Source: DATFVA01 sp963764235 (GTDB lineage: Bacteria > Bacteroidota > Ignavibacteria > Ignavibacteriales > Ignavibacteriaceae). Taken from it: 64,000 bases of DNA. The position numbers were made by a program, and so were the translations under genes. Where the stretch lies: the NCBI GenBank assembly GCA_963764235.1, contig CAVXRO010000014.1:124001-188000 (forward strand), written 5' to 3'. Positions 37,740 to 45,845 of this stretch are shown here, piece after piece. Position 1 is the stretch's first letter, and each line of letters begins with the position of its first letter. Below the pieces are notes generated by a model. The model had not been told where the DNA came from. It ran no database searches and saw only the letters and a list, made by a program, of their open reading frames with translations.

Positions 37740-39027
37740 TGAATGTTCTTGTACTTGGGTCTGGCGGAAGGGAACATGCACTTGGCATGGAGGATATCCC
37801 GTAGTGATTCATTGGACAGGCTGTTTATTAGTCCCGGTAATCCCGGTACTGCTTCAGTAGGACAAAACGTGAGTCTGGAAAAAGGACCTCAGAACATTGC
37901 TGACTTCTGCTTAACCGAAAACATTGACCTGGTTATTATCGGACCCGAACAGCCTCTTGTTGAAGGTCTTGCCGATTTTCTCCGCAGTGCAGAATATTAA
38001 AGTATTCGGACCCGATAAAAACGCTGCCGAAATTGAAGGTCATAAATCATTCGCAAAGCAGCTGATGGTAAAATATTCAATACCTACAGCCGGATATAGT
38101 GACATTTGACAAATCAGCATTTCAATGATGCCTCAGATTATCTGGATAAATATAAGTTATCCTGTTGTAATAAAGGCTGACGGCCTCGCTGCCGGGAAGG
38201 GTGTTATTATTTGTAACAATAATGATGAAGCAGATAAAACTCTGAGAGAAATTTTTATCGATAATGTATTTCGGGGATGCCGGAGATAAAATCGTTATTG
38301 AAGAATTTCTTGAAGGTGAGGAGGATCAATACTGGCTGTAACTGACGGTGAAGATTTTGTACTGCTTCCTTCTTCCCAGGATCATAAAAGAATCGGGGAA
38401 AATGATACAGGGAAAAATACAGGGGGAATGGGAGCTTATTCGCCTGCTCCTGTGATTGATAAAAAGATTCTTGACAGAATAAGCAGACGAAATAATTAAA
38501 CCTGTTCTTGAAGGATTGAAGAAAGAAGGACGGCAGTTTTCAGGTTGTCTCTACGCAGGTTTAATGATAACATCAGAGGGTCCAAAGGTTATTGAATTTA
38601 ACTGCAGGTTCGGCGATCCTGAAACCCAGGCGGTACTTCCTCTTGTTGAGGGAGATTTTCTTAAACTTCTCTATTCTGCAGCGTCCGGGAGACTGGATAA
38701 ACAAGCTGTCATCTTTTCCGAAGGGACCGCTGTATGCGTTGTTGCTGTCTCTGGCGGATACCCGGAAAGTTATCCCAGAGGCCTGGAGATATCGGGACTG
38801 GAAGGATTTGATCCAAATCAGATCATTATATTTATTATGCGGGTACTGCAGAGAGGGATGGTAGGATCTATACAGCCGGAGGGCGGGTAATCGGGGTAAC
38901 TGCGGTGCTTCAGGAAAACGACCTTCAAAAAGCCCGGACCCTTGCTTATGGTGCTTTAAATAAAATTAAATTTGAAAAAATGTATTTCCGTCGGGATATC
39001 GGTATGAAGGCATTAAACCGGTCATAG
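37739..39027 (+). pseudogene. purD: Phosphoribosylamine-glycine ligase with many single-base indels
   Basis: Reading across frames recovers a full-length PurD of about 425 residues: VLVLGSGGREHALAWRI at the start, LVIIGPEQPLVEGLADFL, the ATP-grasp segment YPVVIKADGLAAGKGVII, GENDTGKNTGGMGAYSPAP, then EFNCRFGDPETQAVLPLV and the C-terminal GMKALNR. At least eight indels are needed (for example at about 37786, 37997, 38107, 38130, 38272, 38322, 38488, 38833). The enzyme makes glycinamide ribonucleotide in purine synthesis and shares the pathway with guaB upstream. The start ATG overlaps the stop of the glycosyltransferase gene, suggesting one transcript. Confidence 0.85.
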
Positions 39028-39090
39028 TCGATTATTTTTTCATTCACTTTTTCCCTCCATTATTCTAAATTTCGAAAAAGACAAGAATAA

Positions 39091-40692
39091 ATGATACCTC
39101 TGCACGTGCATTCAAATTATACTTTGCTCAAGGCTACTTCCCGTATAGGGGAATTGATTGAAAAAGCAAAGGAAAATAGGCTGGAATCCCTGGCTTTAAC
39201 AGATACAAATGGGATGTACGGACTGATTTCTTTTGCTAAGAAAGCGAAGGAAGAGGGTATTAAACCTATACTGGGGTGTGTGATCGATCAGCCGGATAAT
39301 GAATCAGTTTATGCAGTTCTTCTGGCCAGGAACAACCAGGGATACTCTGATCTTTGCAGGATAATTACCTCACGAAAGCTTAATGATGACTTCAATCTCT
39401 TTTCTCTGGTGAGCCGCCCGCTTGATAATTTGTTTATAATTACCCCGTCACGTGATCTGCTTGAAAAAGCAGGGAAGAAGGATAATGTCTACGCGGAACT
39501 CACTATAACTTCAGCTAATAAAAACAATGCACGCAACCTCTATTCTTATGCAGAAAAAAACCGAATTAAAATGGCTGCCTCGAATCCTGTATTTTTTCTG
39601 AACAAAAATGATTTCGAACTCCATAGAGTGGTTACCGCAATCGGGCTTAATAAGAATGCGGATAATGTAGCCGATTCAGAACTTGCCGACAGGGAAGCTT
39701 ATTTCAGAGCGATAACTGAATTAAGAGATATATACAGTAAGGTCCCTGAAGCGGTTTCAAATACCGAATATATTGCCCGGAGCTGTAATGTGGACCTGCG
39801 TCTGAATGAGTATAAATTTCCTCATTTCGATGTTCCGCCAGGTAAGGATACCTACACGATGTTATGGGAGAAATGCTTCGATGGATTAAGGCGGAGGTAT
39901 TCTCCAATGATTGATGCTGCTATAGAAAGATTGAAAATGGAACTCCAGGTAATAAGAGAAATGAACTTTACTGATTATTTCCTTGTAGTCTGGGATATAG
40001 TAATGGAAGCAAAGAAGAGGGGGATGATGACTATCGGGCGCGGATCGGCTGCTAACAGTATCGTTTCATATTGTCTTGGATTAACCGAAGTAGATCCGAT
40101 TAAATATAATCTTTACTTTGAAAGATTCCTGAATAAAGGAAGGAGCAGTCCGCCGGATGTTGATATTGATTTTTCATGGAAGGAGAGGGATGAAATTGTA
40201 AAATACGTTTTTGATAAATACGGTTACGAAAACGTTGCAATGATTTCTACAACGGTAACCTTCCGCGCACGGTCAGCGTTCAGGGAAGTTGCAAAAGCCT
40301 ATGGTTTTACAAATAGCGAGATATCGAAATACAGCAAATATATTCCGTGGACTGACGCAAGAAATCTGTCAGATCTCTCGGAAAAGTTTCCTGAATCAAG
40401 ATCTCTCAAGTTTAAAGTCGAACCATGGAAATCAATTGTTTCAATGGCGGAAAAGCTGGCTGGATTTCCGAGGCACCTGAGTATTCACCCCAGCGGTATA
40501 TTGATCACCCCCGGCCCGATAACCAATTATACTGCACTTGAATATGCAAAAAACAAAGGACTGGGACTCATTATTACTCAGCCTGATATGTACTCGGTTG
40601 AGGATCTTGGTTTGATAAAAATAGATCTGCTGAGTCAGCGTTCTCTCGGAGTTCTCAGAGATACTATGGATGCGATCGAAAAGAATGTTTAA
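39091..40692 (+). CDS. DNA polymerase III alpha-type protein, only the N-terminal half
   Basis: The 533 residues match the start of a DnaE-type polymerase of about 1000 residues. They include the PHP domain (HVHSNYTLLKATSRIGELI, ALTDTNGMYGLISFAKKA), the palm region with MTIGRGSAANSIVSYCLGLT and the catalytic DxD pair in PPDVDIDFSWKERDEIV, and end just after the third active-site region (LIKIDLLSQRSLGVLRD). The fingers C-terminal part, beta-binding region and OB fold are missing. No other frame continues the protein: the sequence runs straight into the opposite-strand MauE-like gene, with a 4-base overlap. It resembles the shorter error-prone DnaE group more than the replicative one. It is either a 3' truncation by rearrangement or a join in the assembly. 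Confidence 0.8.
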   Translation: MIPLHVHSNYTLLKATSRIGELIEKAKENRLESLALTDTNGMYGLISFAKKAKEEGIKPILGCVIDQPDNESVYAVLLARNNQGYSDLCRIITSRKLNDDFNLFSLVSRPLDNLFIITPSRDLLEKAGKKDNVYAELTITSANKNNARNLYSYAEKNRIKMAASNPVFFLNKNDFELHRVVTAIGLNKNADNVADSELADREAYFRAITELRDIYSKVPEAVSNTEYIARSCNVDLRLNEYKFPHFDVPPGKDTYTMLWEKCFDGLRRRYSPMIDAAIERLKMELQVIREMNFTDYFLVVWDIVMEAKKRGMMTIGRGSAANSIVSYCLGLTEVDPIKYNLYFERFLNKGRSSPPDVDIDFSWKERDEIVKYVFDKYGYENVAMISTTVTFRARSAFREVAKAYGFTNSEISKYSKYIPWTDARNLSDLSEKFPESRSLKFKVEPWKSIVSMAEKLAGFPRHLSIHPSGILITPGPITNYTALEYAKNKGLGLIITQPDMYSVEDLGLIKIDLLSQRSLGVLRDTMDAIEKNV

Positions 40693-41168
40693 AAAGGGGA
40701 ATCAGGCTTTTTTATATTATTATTATTCGGTTTTATAAGCGCAAGGGAACCGGAACCGTATACTGTCAGCCAGATGAATCCCAGTAAGATGAATGCATCT
40801 TCAATTATCCTCAGAATTCCCACCCTGCTTCCGTCTCTTGTTCCGAAACAGCCGCATTCAATATCAAGACCTCTGGCAACTGCCAGGGCTATAGCTGCAA
40901 TAAAAACTGTCATTAGTACCGCTCCCAACATAGCACTTTCTCTTACATAGATCCCGGCAATAAGCAGTGCGCCAACAACAAGTTCGAGCCAGGGAATAAT
41001 TAATGCAAAGAAGTTCAGTGAACCCTCAGGAAGCAGCCTATAATTATAAAGAGACTTGGCAAAGTAATCAAGGTCGGTTATTTTCGTTACCGCCGAATAG
41101 ACAAAAAGTGCACCAAGGATGAGCCTGATTATAAATAACACATATTTATTTGATAGAAAGGCTGTCAT
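40689..41168 (-). CDS. MauE/DoxX-like membrane protein
   Basis: A 159-residue protein with four predicted helices (FIIRLILGALFVYSAVTKI, FFALIIPWLELVVGALLIAG, AMLGAVLMTVFIAAIALAVA, AFILLGFIWLTVY). The segment VYSAVTKITD and the CGCFG motif after the third helix are typical of the MauE/DoxX group of redox-related membrane proteins. It follows the rhodanese gene with no gap on the same strand, so the two very likely act together, perhaps in thiol or sulfur-linked redox chemistry in the envelope. A specific substrate cannot be named. Confidence 0.82.
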   Translation of the reverse strand: MTAFLSNKYVLFIIRLILGALFVYSAVTKITDLDYFAKSLYNYRLLPEGSLNFFALIIPWLELVVGALLIAGIYVRESAMLGAVLMTVFIAAIALAVARGLDIECGCFGTRDGSRVGILRIIEDAFILLGFIWLTVYGSGSLALIKPNNNNIKKPDSPF

Positions 41169-41891
41169 TTAATTTAATTGAATATTTGTCCCCGAAGCTA
41201 CCACAGGATAATCTGCCGCTTTCCATTCTTCCCATCCGCCGAAAAAGACAAAAACTTTCTTAAATCCATTAGAATATAATTCATTTCCTAACCTGATGCT
41301 CATATCGCAGTCGGAACCTTCACAATAGACTACAAGAGGTTCAGATTTACTCAAAGAAGATATTCTCTCACTGTACTCATCAAGGCGGAAAAGAGGAAGA
41401 TTTACCGCACCGGCTATATGTCCGTCTTCGTACTCTTCAGGGTCTCTCGCATCAACGAATAAAATTTTATCACCGTAAAGCTCGTAGGCCTGCGTCAATG
41501 AAATGAGTCTGGGCTGGTTAAAAACATCCCGTGTAAGGTTGCTTAAATTCAGACCGTCATCTTTTTTATCAGATTTATTCCGCTGAATATTAGCATCATC
41601 TTCTTTGACCAGGTCTGAATCAGTTTTATACTGATACTGGGGAAGGAGATCTTCGTTTATCTGAACACGGTTCTTCTCTACAGCCATCTTATTGAAATCT
41701 GTCTGCATAGTATCGGGCCGGGTTTCCATAACTTCTTTCGGAGGCTGCTGGCTATTTAATTTTTCATCTATATGAAGTGTCGTATCCTTGTTAAATAATG
41801 GCAGACCTTCAGGCTGAAGGTAATTAACCAGAAGCGCAGCTGCAATGGCAATTAGCAGGATCAGTAATATTTTGGTTAAAGAAATACGCAT
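41169..41891 (-). CDS. Membrane-anchored rhodanese-domain protein
   Basis: A 240-residue protein with one N-terminal hydrophobic segment (ILLILLIAIAAALLVNYLQ) that anchors it or serves as a signal. A charged linker runs to about residue 115. The rhodanese domain follows (ILFVDARDPEEYEDGHIAGA, then LVVYCEGSDCDMSIRLGNEL). The active-site loop is CEGSDC, so the catalytic Cys is present, and a second Cys could allow a disulfide. It probably transfers sulfane sulfur or senses thiols outside the cytosol. Its stop is adjacent to the start of the MauE-like gene. Confidence 0.88.
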   Translation of the reverse strand: MRISLTKILLILLIAIAAALLVNYLQPEGLPLFNKDTTLHIDEKLNSQQPPKEVMETRPDTMQTDFNKMAVEKNRVQINEDLLPQYQYKTDSDLVKEDDANIQRNKSDKKDDGLNLSNLTRDVFNQPRLISLTQAYELYGDKILFVDARDPEEYEDGHIAGAVNLPLFRLDEYSERISSLSKSEPLVVYCEGSDCDMSIRLGNELYSNGFKKVFVFFGGWEEWKAADYPVVASGTNIQLN

Positions 41892-42053
41892 AGTTCGACT
41901 CTAAGTTTAATTTGTTCAACACCCCAAAAATGATCATTCAAAGCAGAAAGATAGAAATCAGGTAATATTTAATATCAATGAAAATTTAATTATAATCATT
42001 TTGAAATCAAATATAATATTAACGGGGTTCATTTGTTTATTCCGGGTAAAGGA

Positions 42054-42210
42054 ACTGATAAGGAAAGGAATGGATGAAGAATCGATTAAAGAAATAACCG
42101 GGAGGACTATATAAAGTAGTAAGAGAATACATTAAATTATATTATAATATAAATCTTACAACTTAGGAGAAAAAGTAGAAATATTATCAGGGGCCAAATG
42201 GCACAATAGT
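42054..42210 (+). mobile_element. Decayed right end of a DUF1670-type element
   Basis: This stretch matches the last part of the DUF1670 gene at 49640-50442 and its right flank. The translated remnant reads GMDEESIKEIT then, after one indel, KVVREYIKL. The flank ATTATCAGGGGCCAAATGGC (42183-42202) differs at one base from the copy at 50445-50464. The left part of the element and the rest of the genes are absent. It lies in the otherwise empty 508-base gap upstream of the sensor kinase gene. Confidence 0.75.
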
Positions 42211-42399
42211 ACATAGATATGAAAAATCTTAAATATCCCGTTATAATATCATAAAAAAGATACTGTTCTTGCTGATTGACTAAAGAAAAATAAAAATCTA
42301 TTTTCCCACTGTATCCCATTTACCCAACCTTAAGATTATTGTGACTCAATATTTTTTCATAACCAGAGTGCGAAAATTATTTTACTGAATAAATACTTT

Positions 42400-45300
42400 A
42401 TGAATTCTAATCTCAAAAGATCGGCACTATTAAAAATTATTCTGTTTTTTATATTATTTATTAATACCATAGGTTTTCCACAGCAGTTGAAGTTTAATCA
42501 TCTTACTATTGAAAATGGTCTCTCCAATAGTGTTGTTAATTGTATGATCGAAGATAAGACTGGGTTTTTATGGTTTGGTACCCAGGATGGGTTAAATCGT
42601 TTTGATGGTTATAATTTCAAAATATTAAGACATGTCTCCGGTGATTCAGCTTCTCTCTCCGATAATGATATCTGGTCTTTATTCCAGGATAAAAAAGGTA
42701 ACATCTGGGTAGGAACGCAGGGTGGCATATTAAATTGCTTTAATCAGGAAACCGAAAAATTTTCTCATTACTTTATTACTAAAAATAAATTCCTTAAAGG
42801 GAACAGTATAACTTCCATTTACCAGGATAGAAAAGAAATATTCTGGATCGGCACTTATAAAAGCGGGTTGTACAAATACGATATTAAATCGGGTTCAATT
42901 AAAAACTGGAATAATAATCCAGATAATCCACATACATTGAGTAATAAATATGTTACAACAATTTATGAAGATGTAAATGGGAATATATGGGTAGGCACTT
43001 ATAATGGTTTATGTCTATTAAATGAGAGTTCGAATGATTCTGCTTTTACTTGTTACTTTAGTAACCCTAAAAATAAAACCACTTTGAGTAACAATATCAT
43101 ATGGAGAATATATCAGTCACATCAGAACTCAAATAAACTCTGGGTGGGAACATATAACGGATTATCCGAAGTTGATATTAATACTTTTACTTTCTCTCAA
43201 TTCATTTTTGATGAAAATAATCCGTCTGCATTTAGCAGAAGCGTGAGTTCTGTTTATGAGGATATTTCCGCTGGTGAAAATATTTTATGGCTCGGGACTT
43301 ACGATGGTCTGGTTAAATTGAAACTGCCAACACCTGATAATTTCCAAAACAAGAAACTTCAGTTTTACAGGTGGAACAATAAACCTTCTGATCAGAACAG
43401 CATAAATAATAACCTGGTTAATTATGTTGTAAGGGACAAATCGGGTGTCCTCTGGATTGTTGGACAAAGAGGGATAGACTACTACTCACTTGAAAAAGAA
43501 AAATTCAGTTTTCTGTCAAAAAAGAAATATGAGTCAATTGATTTCGATAGTTTTGAAATATCAGATGTTCAGGCTTTGACACAGACTAATGAGAATACTA
43601 TCTGGATAGGAACTTCTTCGGGGTTATTTTCATTAAAAAATATTTTGGGTAAAATAATTCTCAGTCAGAATGATAACTTCAATCAGCAGAATATCTGGTC
43701 ATTAGTAAAAGGGAATAAGTATGATTTATGGATAGGAACTTACGGCAACGGTCTTGAGCATCTCGAATTAAATTCTAATAAAATTCAGCACTGGAAAGGC
43801 AACTGGCTTGATAAAAATGATATAGGGAATTCTTATGTCCGTGCCGTAATGCAAGACAGGAATGGAAAAGTATGGCTTGGTTTCTGGGGTGTTGGAGTTA
43901 ATCTCTTAGACCCGGAGAATGGAGTGATAAAAAGATGGCATCATAAGGAAGACGATCCGGGAAGCTTAAGTTATGATGATGTGTGGGTTATTTATGAAGA
44001 CAGCAAAGGAAGGATCTGGATAGGTACATACGGTGGAGGATTAAATCTTTTTAAACCCGGTGAAAGTGGAAGTTTTTACAACTGGGTGCAGGCAGACAGT
44101 ACTAACGAAGGATTAACAAATAATAATATTCTATCAATTTGTGAGTCTTTCTTCAATAAAGAAAAAGATAAAACAATTTTGTGGATTGGTACTACCGACG
44201 GGCTGAATAAATTTACTGTGTATGATAAAGCAGATTTAAATTCAAAACCCAGAGTAGAAATTGAACAATTTCTAATTCAGAATAATTTTCAGACCAATAC
44301 AATAAATTCAGTGACTGAAGATGTCTCAGGTTTTCTCTGGCTTACAACTAACAACGGCCTGATTAAATTTGATCCGGCTAAAGGGATTGTAAATACATAT
44401 ACTGTTTCAGATGGACTGCAAAGCAATGAATTTAATCCTAACTCTGCCTGCCTTACAAAGGATGGTGAAATTATTATCGGCAGCACAAAGGGAATAAATA
44501 TTTTCTTCCCCGATAGTCTGAAACAATCTGATTATAAACCTGCAATAGTGTTAACTGATTTCCAAATATTTAATAGGGAAGTTTCTGTAAATGAGAGGTC
44601 GGCTTTAAAAACATCAATACAATCTGCTGAAGAAATAACGCTATCGTACGATCAGAATGTTTTTTCCTTTCAGTTCTCTTCCCTTGATTATAATGCTCCT
44701 GAAAAAAATAACTATGCATATAAAATGGAAGGCTTTGATAAGGATTGGATCTATAGCGGACCAAGACATTTTGTTACTTATACCAATCTGGATCCTGGTA
44801 AATATATATTTCACGTTAAAGCTACTAATAGTGACGGGGTGTGGAATAATAAAGAAACTCAGCTCTCTATTTTAATTACTCCTCCTTTCTGGCAAACCTG
44901 GTGGTTCAGAACATTGGCAATAATTGCTATAGCCGGTGTACTCTATTCTTTTTACAGATCGCGGCTGAAAAGAATTATGGAAGTTGAAAGATTAAGAGTT
45001 AAAATCGCTTCCGACCTTCACGATGATATTGGTTCTGCCTTAACAAGAATCTCGATTGAGAGTGAATTACTGGGGGCGAACATAAATCGTGATGACAGAA
45101 AAACAGAAACAAAAAGAATTTCAGAAATGAGCAGAGAAATCATAACCTCGATGAGTGATGTTGTCTGGTCGATCGATTCGAGAAATGATTCAATTGAAAG
45201 TCTAATAAACAGGATGAAAGATTTTGCGTACTCGCTTCTTTCCGCTAAAAATATGAGAGTGATTTTCGAAATCGAAAATCTTAATCTGCAGAAAAAGCTT

Positions 45301-45576
45301 AAAGTAGACATCAGACAGAATATATATCTTATTTTTAAAGAGTCGATCAATAATTCTGCAAAGTATTCACATTCAGAAACTATTAAAGTTAAAATGATGA
45401 ATGAGAATGGTAAGTTTTATATGAAGATTGATGATCCCGGAACGAAATTTTCTGAACAGAAATTAACCGGGCATGGGTTAAGAAATATGCAGATGCGCGC
45501 TGAGAGAATAGGAGGAAAACTAAAGTTTGAAAAAGAAAATGGATTTACCATAACTTTTACCGGAAATGAGTTATAA
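42400..45576 (+). CDS. Two-component sensor kinase with periplasmic propeller (Reg_prop/Y_Y_Y)
   Basis: A 1058-residue sensor. A signal/anchor (residues 10-28) leads to a double set of two-component regulator propeller repeats, seen as repeated NGLSNSVVNCMIEDKTGFLW, IWVGTQGG, IWIGTYGGGLNLF units up to about residue 700. A Y_Y_Y domain follows (about 705-820, NYAYKMEGFDKDWIYSG). One membrane helix (WWFRTLAIIAIAGVLYSFY) then precedes a HisKA_3-type core with H874 in ASDLHDDIGSALTRI, the N box ESINNSAKYSH and the Gly box GHGLRNMQMRA. This is the layout of hybrid-type polysaccharide sensors of Bacteroidota, but no receiver or AraC domain is fused and no regulator gene is next to it. An intact gene; ligand unknown. 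Confidence 0.9.
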   Translation: MNSNLKRSALLKIILFFILFINTIGFPQQLKFNHLTIENGLSNSVVNCMIEDKTGFLWFGTQDGLNRFDGYNFKILRHVSGDSASLSDNDIWSLFQDKKGNIWVGTQGGILNCFNQETEKFSHYFITKNKFLKGNSITSIYQDRKEIFWIGTYKSGLYKYDIKSGSIKNWNNNPDNPHTLSNKYVTTIYEDVNGNIWVGTYNGLCLLNESSNDSAFTCYFSNPKNKTTLSNNIIWRIYQSHQNSNKLWVGTYNGLSEVDINTFTFSQFIFDENNPSAFSRSVSSVYEDISAGENILWLGTYDGLVKLKLPTPDNFQNKKLQFYRWNNKPSDQNSINNNLVNYVVRDKSGVLWIVGQRGIDYYSLEKEKFSFLSKKKYESIDFDSFEISDVQALTQTNENTIWIGTSSGLFSLKNILGKIILSQNDNFNQQNIWSLVKGNKYDLWIGTYGNGLEHLELNSNKIQHWKGNWLDKNDIGNSYVRAVMQDRNGKVWLGFWGVGVNLLDPENGVIKRWHHKEDDPGSLSYDDVWVIYEDSKGRIWIGTYGGGLNLFKPGESGSFYNWVQADSTNEGLTNNNILSICESFFNKEKDKTILWIGTTDGLNKFTVYDKADLNSKPRVEIEQFLIQNNFQTNTINSVTEDVSGFLWLTTNNGLIKFDPAKGIVNTYTVSDGLQSNEFNPNSACLTKDGEIIIGSTKGINIFFPDSLKQSDYKPAIVLTDFQIFNREVSVNERSALKTSIQSAEEITLSYDQNVFSFQFSSLDYNAPEKNNYAYKMEGFDKDWIYSGPRHFVTYTNLDPGKYIFHVKATNSDGVWNNKETQLSILITPPFWQTWWFRTLAIIAIAGVLYSFYRSRLKRIMEVERLRVKIASDLHDDIGSALTRISIESELLGANINRDDRKTETKRISEMSREIITSMSDVVWSIDSRNDSIESLINRMKDFAYSLLSAKNMRVIFEIENLNLQKKLKVDIRQNIYLIFKESINNSAKYSHSETIKVKMMNENGKFYMKIDDPGTKFSEQKLTGHGLRNMQMRAERIGGKLKFEKENGFTITFTGNEL

Positions 45577-45845
45577 CAACCTGCATCTTTATTCAAGTTA
45601 ATATGATTATAAAAAAACAAATCACTTAAAGGGGAAATTTAGAAGCAAGTTATCAGTCTCCGGTCTGCAGAATAGTCAATTTTATTTTTGCTTCATCTAT
45701 CAAAAATCGACCATCACTAATTTTAAGCACCCTGCATCTTTATGCGGTTGTCTGCAACCGGATTAACTTTAAACTTATCCTATAAATCAGAGCATAAGAA
45801 AAAAGTATAAAAATTTATTGGTAATAACTATAGGGAGAAGTAGCA

